Made by a program: the position numbers and the translations under genes
Shown: one piece after another, positions 48,756 through 57,129 of the stretch
How positions within the stretch are numbered: the first letter of the stretch is position 1
Layout: the number at the start of each line of letters is the position of its first letter
Origin: Linyphia triangularis
Lineage: Eukaryota > Arthropoda > Arachnida > Araneae > Linyphiidae
DNA: 64,000 bases
Assembly: GCA_963978545.1 (NCBI GenBank)
Contig: OZ021727.1
Span: forward strand, 57,672,487-57,736,486
Reading direction: 5' to 3'
The notes under the pieces: generated by a model
What the model saw: only the letters and a program-made list of their open reading frames with translations
Told to the model about the DNA's origin: nothing
Databases searched by the model: none

Positions 48756-50141
48756 ATGGCTAACTTAAGTATTGAAAACATTGAAAATTTTTTCGATTCT
48801 GATTATTCTCAACAATTGCTTCTTGAATTGTTGGAGTTCAAGTATCATGATTTGAAACTCTGTTTCAATGGACGAAGCTACACTCCTAAGAGGAAGGTCC
48901 TTGCATTTGGTGATTACGGTCTTAGCTATGCCTTTTCCGGAACGAGTGTCTCTGCCGAGCCATGGACTCCCACGCTACTAGCCATTAAGAAGGATGTGGA
49001 AAGTAAAACTGGACAAGAGTACAACTATGCCCTTCTCAATTTCTACCCGGATGGATCTGCCAAGATTGGAGCCCACAAGGATGATGAAACAAGTCTCGAC
49101 CCAACCTCTATCATCCCCACGCTCAGTCTTGGGGCCAGCCGCACCATGAACTTTACCCGATTTCAATTCCAGTCCCATAAAGTTTTGCTGAAAAGTGGAT
49201 CCCTTCTTCTCATGAAGCCGCCAACTAACAACTTTTGGAGCCATGAAATTCCTGCTGAGCCTGCTGTAACGGAGCCTAGAATCAGCATTACCTTCCGGAA
49301 ACTCGTTAAGAAACCTCAAGATATTGGCCTCCACAAGTCTTCTTCACAAAAACGATCGTTTGAGGAAGCTATCCCCGAAGATGACTGGTTGACCCGACTA
49401 TACGCCCCAGCAAAGAAAAATAGTGTGTGCCTTAAAGAGTGGAACCTCGGGTTTGGTTTTGTAGTGTCCCTACATCAATTTGACTCTCGCGTTTTTATTC
49501 ATATGTGTCAACATAGTAGCCAAGGAGGTACTCAGAAAATTGTAATGAACATGAGCACATTTGTGGACTTTATGAACAAAATCTTTCTCGTGAATACGAA
49601 ATATTCAACTTCAAGCGTAGTGTGTAATAACCAACTCCTAATCTTATCACAGAAAGGTGAGCTACTTTTCAAACAAATTTTTAATTTTCAACTTAAAGAC
49701 AGTTTTTTAAAAGTGGATGATAATAATCTCATTAAAATTAAAGACCTTATACCCGAAATGTGTGAAACAATTAAAGAATCTCTTTTAACTCTATTAAATT
49801 CTAAAATTCTTGCTAAATGTGCAGCAAATGTTAATGTACCTCCTAATGTAGATTTATTTAATGAATATGTCTCTGCTTTGCGACTTGAAGTTGAAACTAA
49901 TGTTTTTAAGTTATTTCGTTGTGAAGGTTGCGTTGACAACGCAATGGGACAACAATCACACACCTGTATAACTGCCTCAGTAGAAGATCAATTTTGGTAT
50001 GTGGGTGACAGTGCAATTCTCATATTGAATGTAAATACTATCATTGAAACTTTGATATCTAAAAATGTTATTCACTTATTTGATGAAGATTTCTTCAAAG
50101 TTATTTCTTGGAATGCTTTGAAAGATCATTTAAAATTTTAA
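48756..50141 (+). CDS. AlkB-domain dioxygenase (right arm)
   Basis: Identical in all 461 residues to the left-arm copy, diverging from it across the centre. H107, D109, H163, R175 and R181 are intact. Its initiator and TATA lie 50 and 79 nt upstream. Confidence 0.88.
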   Translation: MANLSIENIENFFDSDYSQQLLLELLEFKYHDLKLCFNGRSYTPKRKVLAFGDYGLSYAFSGTSVSAEPWTPTLLAIKKDVESKTGQEYNYALLNFYPDGSAKIGAHKDDETSLDPTSIIPTLSLGASRTMNFTRFQFQSHKVLLKSGSLLLMKPPTNNFWSHEIPAEPAVTEPRISITFRKLVKKPQDIGLHKSSSQKRSFEEAIPEDDWLTRLYAPAKKNSVCLKEWNLGFGFVVSLHQFDSRVFIHMCQHSSQGGTQKIVMNMSTFVDFMNKIFLVNTKYSTSSVVCNNQLLILSQKGELLFKQIFNFQLKDSFLKVDDNNLIKIKDLIPEMCETIKESLLTLLNSKILAKCAANVNVPPNVDLFNEYVSALRLEVETNVFKLFRCEGCVDNAMGQQSHTCITASVEDQFWYVGDSAILILNVNTIIETLISKNVIHLFDEDFFKVISWNALKDHLKF

Positions 50142-50207
50142 ATTGCTGTAAATAATTGTCATTGAAACTCTATGTTATTCAGATATTTTAAAACTTATGA
50201 GATTATA

Positions 50208-50285
50208 AATAAAATGTATTTCATTCAATAATTTGTGTCTGTGTGATTTCAATAATAGAACAGTTTTAAGCAACACTAGTTTATT
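50208..50285. terminator. Convergent poly(A) signals (right arm)
   Basis: Mirror of 46,955-47,032. AATAAA on plus at 50,208-50,213 serves the AlkB gene; AATAAA on minus at 50,285-50,280 serves the opposing unit. Confidence 0.65.
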
Positions 50286-50944
50286 GAATAAGGTTCCCAC
50301 TTTAAAGCATGTTTTACATTTCGTTTCACCTTCCCTCGAACATTTTTTACCGGTGACTTTAACAAATTTTTATTTCCAATAAACTGCTTTGGAACATTTA
50401 AATCTTGTAATGCTGTATCATATATACTTCTGGCATTACTTTTGCTATTGTACATATAATTGAAAAAGTCTACAATATTAGAGTTTGGTATTTTTTCTCC
50501 ATGTAGTGAAATTTGTCCTTTGGAATTCCACGATAAGATATCAGACTGGTTCTTGATAAGAGAGTAGACGCTTTCCGCCTTCCTTCGTAAATTCTTAGGT
50601 ACTGAAGACAATATAAGTTCTTGATAAATGTTTTCTTTTTGAACATGCTTCTTACTATCTTCCACTTTCACAGATTCTTCCACATTCTTGTTACTTTCAG
50701 ATTTCTCAATGTCTTCTACTTCTCCATTTTTCTTTTCCTCTGTTGAACGCGAGTTGTTAAATTCTTGCAAATTTAAACTTTTCATAAGCAGCTCTTGATA
50801 ACGAACTAATTTCTCATGATCAGGTAAGTCACTATTTAAAATTTGTATCATAGCTTTATCTAATTCACTAAGTCTCTTATGAGACACTGTATGTTTTGTG
50901 ACCAATTCCTCTGGTATAAGAGCAAATTTCTTAATTTGAGCCAT
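50276..50944 (-). CDS. Conserved Polinton-associated protein, function unknown (right arm)
   Basis: Same 222 residues as the left-arm copy, including the charged middle and the LSSVPKNLRRKAE block. It overlaps the upstream small gene by 14 nt. Confidence 0.7.
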   Translation of the reverse strand: MAQIKKFALIPEELVTKHTVSHKRLSELDKAMIQILNSDLPDHEKLVRYQELLMKSLNLQEFNNSRSTEEKKNGEVEDIEKSESNKNVEESVKVEDSKKHVQKENIYQELILSSVPKNLRRKAESVYSLIKNQSDILSWNSKGQISLHGEKIPNSNIVDFFNYMYNSKSNARSIYDTALQDLNVPKQFIGNKNLLKSPVKNVRGKVKRNVKHALKWEPYSIN

Positions 50945-51260
50945 GAAATAATGTTGTTAGAACACTCAAAGCGGCGGGAATAAGTATGTTAAGAAAACCT
51001 CTTTTCTGTAAAATAACTTGACGTTTTTTCGATAAAGACACTTTACGATTACTTAAATGTCGCAAAGTTTTTTTATGCTTAGAGAGTGCTTTCTTCTGCT
51101 GTGGAGTCAATGGAACATTTCCATTCAATGTGTTCATGCAGCATTCGCATATGGTTTTTATACATTTCTTATTGAGTTTACTCAGTAACGTTTTTCGTAA
51201 CTTTAACGGACATATTTGTAATAGTCGCAATTGATTGAGTTGTTCCTTCTTAAGTGACAT
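50931..51260 (-). CDS. Small conserved basic protein (right arm)
   Basis: Identical to the 109-residue left-arm protein with the CECC cluster and hydrophobic tail. TATA at 51,302 and initiator A at 51,270 on the minus strand keep the same spacing. Confidence 0.7.
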   Translation of the reverse strand: MSLKKEQLNQLRLLQICPLKLRKTLLSKLNKKCIKTICECCMNTLNGNVPLTPQQKKALSKHKKTLRHLSNRKVSLSKKRQVILQKRGFLNILIPAALSVLTTLFHGSN

Positions 51261-51302
51261 CTTGCTAAATGACACTTTTATTCAAAGTTATTCACTTTTA
51301 TA

Positions 51303-51920
51303 TTATTTAAATTGATACACTAGCTGTGTCTGATAAGGTAAAATTTTTGATCGAAGGCGCAACTCTTCTGGAGTTTCAGCCCGTAAATCTATAAAAAGAT
51401 ATGAATAGGGGTTTTTCGTGGCGTCTTCAAAGACTTCTTGAAACAATTTTACATGTCTAGGAAATAGTTGCCTTCCGAGATGCGAGATTTGACTCAAATC
51501 TCGCCTATTTTTACAAAGTACCAAGTAATGCGCGTTCAATGTAATGTCACGCATTTCCTTTCCTTTATAGAAGAAATTCTGTGTTATGAATATAACACTC
51601 AGGTTTAAATGATGACTCCCTTTTGTAAAAAGATCAGTTAAATGACTGTTAGCATTTGACATTAAATCATCAATTACGAAGAGTGTATTCTCCCCCAAAA
51701 ATTCTTTAAATGTAGTTGGCAGACCTTCTACAAATGTTACATTGTCAATTTCGTCATATAAAGGCTGATGTATTCCGTAAAACCAAACAACCTTATCGAG
51801 AACGATTGAAAACATGCCATGCTTTTCACTTATCAAATCCCGCACAAAATAGCTTTTACCACAACCAGTTGGACCGGCAATTACCATAGTAAAAGGGTGT
51901 TGCAACTTTGGAAATTCCAT
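51303..51920 (-). CDS. Packaging ATPase (right arm)
   Basis: Identical 205-residue copy with Walker A GPTGCGKS and Walker B FVIDDLM intact. Confidence 0.9.
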   Translation of the reverse strand: MEFPKLQHPFTMVIAGPTGCGKSYFVRDLISEKHGMFSIVLDKVVWFYGIHQPLYDEIDNVTFVEGLPTTFKEFLGENTLFVIDDLMSNANSHLTDLFTKGSHHLNLSVIFITQNFFYKGKEMRDITLNAHYLVLCKNRRDLSQISHLGRQLFPRHVKLFQEVFEDATKNPYSYLFIDLRAETPEELRLRSKILPYQTQLVYQFK

Positions 51921-51963
51921 ATTGAATGAGAGACGATACAAAGTGTTACTGTTTAAATACTCT

Positions 51964-52440
51964 TTATTGATAAAATGGTGCTACAATTTTAAAGTGCTTG
52001 GTTACAAAATAATGCACTTTGATATCATTACATAGCTGATTGGGTACAAAAGATAAGAGGATATCGTTCAGAGAACGACCATTACATTTAGAATATAGAT
52101 AAAAAATACAATATTGTCCACATACGGAACTCGCATTCGATTGAAGTATCATGGGATTAAACTCTACATGTTGATAATTTTTAACATAACTTGAAATTTT
52201 TCCAGTAAAATATGAGGGCGGGTTTCCGAACGAGTCAAAGAAGCAAATTTTTGTAGGCGAATCTATATAGAAAGCTACCCAATGACTACCTTCTTGATCA
52301 GACTTGTCAGTGTTGGCAATAAGACAGGCTGGAAAGTTTCGAATAGACGAGGGTAATCGATCACTTGAGAAAACGCCCAAGAATATATTCTTCGTTTTTG
52401 CATTTCCAGAAAGAATTCTGGTTATTTGAAAGGTATCCAT
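51964..52440 (-). CDS. Adenain-type cysteine protease (right arm)
   Basis: Identical 158-residue copy. Catalytic H53, D69, Q100 and C107 are retained. The start overlaps the MCP stop (TAATG on the minus strand). Confidence 0.92.
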   Translation of the reverse strand: MDTFQITRILSGNAKTKNIFLGVFSSDRLPSSIRNFPACLIANTDKSDQEGSHWVAFYIDSPTKICFFDSFGNPPSYFTGKISSYVKNYQHVEFNPMILQSNASSVCGQYCIFYLYSKCNGRSLNDILLSFVPNQLCNDIKVHYFVTKHFKIVAPFYQ

Positions 52441-53747
52441 TAATTCGGAAAGTCACAGACAACGTGACGTGGTTTTGATATTTCAATCACGTTTTGAAAC
52501 TCTGCGTAAATGAGAACGGATAATGTCTCCGAAATAGCTTCGGAAAATTTAATTTCCACACGTAAATTTCCCTGGTGTTGTAGATTAAAATGTTCTCCGT
52601 CGCAAAGATCAGGACTTAGATCAAATGCGTAAAGTACATGTCCTCTGGTGTATTCTTCTTGAGATAAGTAAATTCCCTTATCTTGATTAAATCCCGAGAA
52701 TAAACTGTGATAGGCGCGAACGTAGTTGTTAGAATCGAAATTGAGTTCTAACGGTTTAGAAGGAACAGGTTGTCCGTCTACGTAGATGGATACAAAGTTT
52801 GCGTTAAAGTGAGAAAATAGGAACGGGTTCTTTGAATATTGTCCATTCATTGCTGCATTTCCTAAACAGGTTAGTATCACGCGCTTTGGCATGAGTCCAA
52901 GAAACACATTATCTTGTAAAAAGGACCAACTGCCCTTGGCAATACTAAAAGTTTTGCAAATCACACGATCGATTGGATATTTGCAGGACGTCTTCTCTAA
53001 AGCTTTGACATGTGCGATGGCAACAGCAGGGCTCACCTTCACTTTTCTTATAAACATAGAAGCATGTTCTAGAACTATCTTATAATCACCATCCTGTTTG
53101 GTTGAAATTAAGCAAAATGACGATTTGCTGCGTATCATTTTAATTTTGATATCTACCAAGTTGATCATGAGACGATTCTGCTGGAAAATGTCGCAGTGAA
53201 GTTGACCAATCATGTCTACGGTTCGACTGTCTTTGATAAGATTGTAGCGCGTCTTCATTCCGGCATCAGCACTTGCATTTAAGGGGTCTATAATATCAGG
53301 TTGGGTATCTTTGTAGAATCCTTCACAGGTAAGTAGACTTTTCTTGGCGTCTTCTCCATAATTTAACAATGTCTCTATATAGGCTCTAAAAGGATAGGTG
53401 TTGCTTGCAGATGAGATATTTCTTTCATTTAAACTAACGTCCACTTGACTAAATAGCGAGTGTAGGAAAAGGTTTATGGGGGCAACAGGTTCATTTTCTG
53501 GCAGTTTAGAACCGTCTGATTTTGTCACTTTCACTTTAACATGTAGATAGGATGCAGCTAAGTCTACATATTCTTCACCACTCCCTGATATCGTGAACTC
53601 GATCGGTCCACCATCACGAACACTTGAAAGGGGATGAAATTCTACAAATTGCCCTTTTTCGATAACGGTTTGTGTAGGGGGAATTGAAAATAAATCCAAT
53701 TCCGACTTTACGCAAGGGGGAGAGTCTTTGTATATAAAGGAAGCCAT
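52440..53747 (-). CDS. Major capsid (hexon)-like protein (right arm)
   Basis: Identical 435-residue copy, linked by TAATG overlaps to the core and protease genes. Confidence 0.8.
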   Translation of the reverse strand: MASFIYKDSPPCVKSELDLFSIPPTQTVIEKGQFVEFHPLSSVRDGGPIEFTISGSGEEYVDLAASYLHVKVKVTKSDGSKLPENEPVAPINLFLHSLFSQVDVSLNERNISSASNTYPFRAYIETLLNYGEDAKKSLLTCEGFYKDTQPDIIDPLNASADAGMKTRYNLIKDSRTVDMIGQLHCDIFQQNRLMINLVDIKIKMIRSKSSFCLISTKQDGDYKIVLEHASMFIRKVKVSPAVAIAHVKALEKTSCKYPIDRVICKTFSIAKGSWSFLQDNVFLGLMPKRVILTCLGNAAMNGQYSKNPFLFSHFNANFVSIYVDGQPVPSKPLELNFDSNNYVRAYHSLFSGFNQDKGIYLSQEEYTRGHVLYAFDLSPDLCDGEHFNLQHQGNLRVEIKFSEAISETLSVLIYAEFQNVIEISKPRHVVCDFPN

Positions 53748-54169
53748 TAGGAGAAAATATCTCGTGCTGTACACTTCTTCTTGGTTAAACTTGGAATGAT
53801 ATACTTCTTCTTCTGTTTACGCTTTTTATGCTTTTTCCCGCTACCAATCATAGTTTTAACTCGAGTGGCGGCTTTATCTGTTAACACATTTCCGGCTTCT
53901 TTGAGCCTTCGTTTGGCGGCTATTTTAAAATCTTGACCTTGAGAAAGATCATTCATTAGGTTTACACCGCTGTGAAACATTTGTTTCCCAATAGCTTTAG
54001 CACCCGATTTTAGAAGCGGTGCTGCAGCACGAAAAAATGATCTAAATAAACCTCCTAGCCCATATCCTCTCTGATAAGAACTTCCCTGATAATAATTCAA
54101 ACCTCCTCCTGTTTGCTGTACATAATAATCTTCAAAAGATTTTTGACAGCACTGGTAAGGAACATACAT
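53747..54169 (-). CDS. Virion core / membrane-active protein (right arm)
   Basis: Identical 140-residue copy with the amphipathic helix and Lys-rich end. Confidence 0.65.
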   Translation of the reverse strand: MYVPYQCCQKSFEDYYVQQTGGGLNYYQGSSYQRGYGLGGLFRSFFRAAAPLLKSGAKAIGKQMFHSGVNLMNDLSQGQDFKIAAKRRLKEAGNVLTDKAATRVKTMIGSGKKHKKRKQKKKYIIPSLTKKKCTARDIFS

Positions 54170-54912
54170 TATGAGAGAGATTTCTGTCGAAAGTGTAACT
54201 TCACGTACGAGCGTCCACGTTCAAATGGCGTTAAACACCCCGAGTGCGTCCTTATAACGATTTCCAAAGTCTCAATAAATTTCCGGTTAACAGGTAAGTA
54301 GTGTGGTCTATCATATTGTTCGCTAATCATCTCACCGTCTTGACCTCTTACTCTAACAACTCGAAGGAGAGGTGCTAAAACATCTCCTACAATTTGCGGT
54401 TCTACTATATCCGTATAAATCATCAATACGCGATAATGTGCAGAGGGGTCAGCTACGAATGGACCAACAACAGTTGTTTCTATACTTGCGTCAAACGAAG
54501 TTATTTCCATAGGTTCGAATCCAAGCATTTCAGCAAGTCCTTGATATAATATGAGTTTCGCATTATTTTTTACAGTTATCTGAACACGCTTCGTGACAGG
54601 ATTATAACTTGTAACAATTTTATCATCGTGTTCTTTCACATAAATAGCCTTTAAAATATCAGGAACCGTCTCATAACAACCCGGAGGTAATCTTCTTCCT
54701 ACCTCTAACTTTCCACTCGTCTCGAATCCAATTAAATTATTTTGATGATTCACATTATACCAAGTATGGGGGTATAAAAACTCTACCATTCCAACTTCCC
54801 ATTCTCCTTTCAATTCAATTGGAACGGATAGACGAGTGATAAAATGAGAAATTTTATTCTCGGGAAAATATGACATGGAACTGTCCGAAATGAGTGTTAT
54901 GTAGAAACTCAT
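54169..54912 (-). CDS. Penton-like minor capsid protein (right arm)
   Basis: Identical 247-residue copy. The start was chosen as in the left arm, ten nt after the initiator (A at 54,922). Confidence 0.85.
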   Translation of the reverse strand: MSFYITLISDSSMSYFPENKISHFITRLSVPIELKGEWEVGMVEFLYPHTWYNVNHQNNLIGFETSGKLEVGRRLPPGCYETVPDILKAIYVKEHDDKIVTSYNPVTKRVQITVKNNAKLILYQGLAEMLGFEPMEITSFDASIETTVVGPFVADPSAHYRVLMIYTDIVEPQIVGDVLAPLLRVVRVRGQDGEMISEQYDRPHYLPVNRKFIETLEIVIRTHSGCLTPFERGRSYVKLHFRQKSLS

Positions 54913-54949
54913 GATGACAAATGAGTCTTGAAACATGTGTAAGCAATAT

Positions 54950-55993
54950 TTATAGGGCTAGTAAGTTAGAAGCGGGAATCCATTGATTAAACTTGTCGAG
55001 ATAACCTCGGTATTTCACAAAATATTCCATTTTCTTCTTACGCATGCGTTTTCTTAAAACTTTTTCGATCGGAAATTCATCTTTCATTGTAACCTTTTGC
55101 AACTCTTGCGCATAAAACGTCCCTTTTATAGACTCTCCTAATAAATCATTCACTCTATACACTGCAGGCTGCCTCTTGACACATTCTGTTATAAGAAACA
55201 ATTCTTCCGTCCAATTCGTTTCATACCCCTTTTCAAAGGTTAATTTTTTCTTTGAAATGCGAACTACGTCATCTGCATTAAATACACATTTGGATTTAGG
55301 CAAATTCTCCATATCTCCATAGAGGGTGAACCAAACATCCTGTTCATTTTCGGCATTCACTTCCACGGGAGCTCGCTTGATACTTCTATGATAAGTGTGA
55401 TTGTAACTTTTCACTAAATCTTGTAATACGTCAATGTATTTATGTGTATTTTTAGCAGTAAAGTACTTCCACATTTTAGTTTTAATACTTCGATTCCAGC
55501 GTTCAATGATGGATGCTTTTGACACATTGTAAGTTGTGAAAAATCTAATCCCCTTCTTTTTTAAAAAGGCTTGAAACAGCTTATTTTTAAATTCTGTTCC
55601 TTGATCAGTCTGAAGTGATTTTGGATTTCGTTGACTCAATATTATTTGAAAAGCCTTAACAATGTCTACACCCCTCTTTTGTTTCAAAGGTACTATCCAC
55701 CCATGCTTCGATAGTACATCAATAATTGTTAAAAGATAGCGATAACCATCATTAAACTTTTGTAAACTTGTCATATCCACTAAATCCGCTTGCCATTGTT
55801 GATCGATATTATGAACTATTACACGATTCGTAGGAAATTTATGACGAATGGGCTTGTGTAGAGTATACGCATCCACCCCCTTCAGCCATTTCTGTATCGT
55901 TTTCTTGGGAACCTTCCTGTCCGCAGCACGGTATAAGGCGTCGATACCGCCGAAGCTTGCTACGCTTGCGGGGTCTTGATACGTTGTGTTCAT
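54950..55993 (-). CDS. Polinton-type integrase with chromodomain (right arm)
   Basis: Identical 347-residue copy with D70, D130, E164 and the chromodomain intact. The element therefore carries two complete integrase genes. Confidence 0.93.
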   Translation of the reverse strand: MNTTYQDPASVASFGGIDALYRAADRKVPKKTIQKWLKGVDAYTLHKPIRHKFPTNRVIVHNIDQQWQADLVDMTSLQKFNDGYRYLLTIIDVLSKHGWIVPLKQKRGVDIVKAFQIILSQRNPKSLQTDQGTEFKNKLFQAFLKKKGIRFFTTYNVSKASIIERWNRSIKTKMWKYFTAKNTHKYIDVLQDLVKSYNHTYHRSIKRAPVEVNAENEQDVWFTLYGDMENLPKSKCVFNADDVVRISKKKLTFEKGYETNWTEELFLITECVKRQPAVYRVNDLLGESIKGTFYAQELQKVTMKDEFPIEKVLRKRMRKKKMEYFVKYRGYLDKFNQWIPASNLLAL

Positions 55994-56044
55994 TACAACA
56001 AGAAATTTTATTAATTCTTATCTGTATCTTAAGTCCTAACATCT

Positions 56045-56200
56045 TTACAATAAAATTGATATATTTCCGATTTCATTGAGTTGAAGAGTAAAGTCAATAG
56101 GCAAATTACTGTTATCTGTTACAAAATAAATAATTGAAAAAATTATAAGCACACCAATATATATACAAGAACCAACGGTAACTTCACTCGACACTTCCAT
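56045..56200 (-). CDS. Small membrane protein, 51 aa (right arm)
   Basis: Mirror of 41,040-41,195, with the same hydrophobic segment and the same ten-nt leader after TCAGT (A at 56,210). TATAAAG is at 56,240-56,234. Confidence 0.5.
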   Translation of the reverse strand: MEVSSEVTVGSCIYIGVLIIFSIIYFVTDNSNLPIDFTLQLNEIGNISILL

Positions 56201-56246
56201 CTTTGCAACTGAGACGTCTGTATAGATACATTACTTTATAAAGGAC

Positions 56247-56335
56247 ATGACTTCATAGCCCAGTTACTAAAACGACAAGTTACTGGGCTATGAAGTCATT
56301 TTACTACGAGATTGTAGGTTCGATCCCCCGACCTA
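56247..56335 (+). other. Hairpin with Pol III-like A and B boxes (right arm)
   Basis: Mirror of 40,905-40,993. TAGCCCAGTTA at 56,256 and AGGTTCGATCC at 56,316 on the plus strand, pointing to the right terminus. No T-run terminator follows closely. Confidence 0.45.
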
Positions 56336-56679
56336 GTAAAAGAAATCTAGAAAAATAACTCTGTAAAACAATATACTTTAGTTTCCCATCCCTAGATGGC
56401 ACCACCATCTTAAACTAATTCTCAAATATAAACTTAGAAAAATAGCTTTAATTCCATATCACTAGATGGCGCAACCATTACATTAAACTTAGCCAAAAAG
56501 TAAGAGTTGTTGCCACTCAGTATAACTAAACTTTATTAATTTAGTATTGTGACGTCACAAAATTTTAACTTAAATAAGTTACTATAGTAGTCGTAGTGTT
56601 ACATAAAGCAAAACTAAAAAGTGTTGCCATTTCTTAAAAACAAACTTTTACAACAGGAGAAACAACTCAACTCTACAAC

Positions 56680-56807
56680 ACTATGGTGTAGAACCCTCGT
56701 ACACCTCCGGGATAACCCCCTGGCTCAGAAACCACCCTCCAATATGACTCCGGTGGCTCAGAACTCCTCGCTCCGGGATGGCTCCGGGGCTCCGGTGGCT
56801 CAGAACC
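56680..56807. repeat. GC-rich subterminal repeats, right arm
   Basis: Mirror of 40,433-40,560, with CTCCGGTGGCTCAGAAC units close to the right terminus. Confidence 0.7.
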
Positions 56808-56824
56808 CCCACTTTATACCTACT

Positions 56825-56830
56825 CACAGT
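56825..56830. repeat. Right target-site duplication (CACAGT)
   Basis: Exact repeat of 40,410-40,415, immediately after ATACCTACT. The flanks outside the two copies are unrelated, so the palindrome ends exactly at the insertion boundaries. Confidence 0.85.
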
Positions 56831-57129
56831 ACTGTTAAGAATAACGTTAAAGTAACTTTAAATTCAAAGAATGATTTGAAATAAATTTTGAGACGTGGTT
56901 TGCTGCTTGGGTTTGCTGCTAAGAATGTTTTTAACAGTCAATATTATTTGCTAAAAAAAAAAATTGTAATTTTGCAGAATTCTAAAATTAAATAGTAGTG
57001 GGTTCCTTTAAACTCAATTTTAATTATATTTTGAATAAATAACAAGCATTATTTTCCAGATCAATAACAGCCAAGATAAAGATGAAACTTTCAAAACCAG
57101 AAACTGTCATTCTCTGTTTGAATTTTTTA

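Larger units (their letters stand above)
40416..56824. mobile_element. Palindromic Polinton/Maverick (adintovirus-like) element, 16.4 kb
   Basis: The ends are AGTAGGTAT...ATACCTACT with a 6-bp TSD (CACAGT). The element is two exact inverted arms (40,416-48,591 and 48,649-56,824) around a 57-bp spacer. Every gene coordinate in one arm mirrors the other (sum 97,240). Each arm encodes a chromodomain integrase, penton- and hexon-like capsid proteins, a core protein, an adenain-type protease, a packaging ATPase, two small conserved proteins and an AlkB-domain protein. The protein-primed DNA polymerase B usual for Polintons is missing from both arms. All frames are intact, so insertion was recent or the element is maintained. 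Confidence 0.93.
48649..56824 (-). repeat. Right 8,176-bp arm of the palindrome
   Basis: Mirror of 40,416-48,591. All genes repeat in opposite orientation with identical protein sequences. Confidence 0.93.

Noticed and set aside
46965..50275. Hidden DNA polymerase B in the AlkB gene or in the other strand
   Set aside because: No polymerase exonuclease or palm motifs were seen. Opposite-strand frames here (for example 47,277-47,552 and 47,906-48,262) are shadows of the AlkB gene.
40416..56824. Palindrome as a simple foldback assembly artefact
   Set aside because: An artefact would also mirror flanking DNA. Here both outer boundaries coincide with the same 6-bp TSD and the flanks are unrelated. 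It is not fully excluded without spanning reads.
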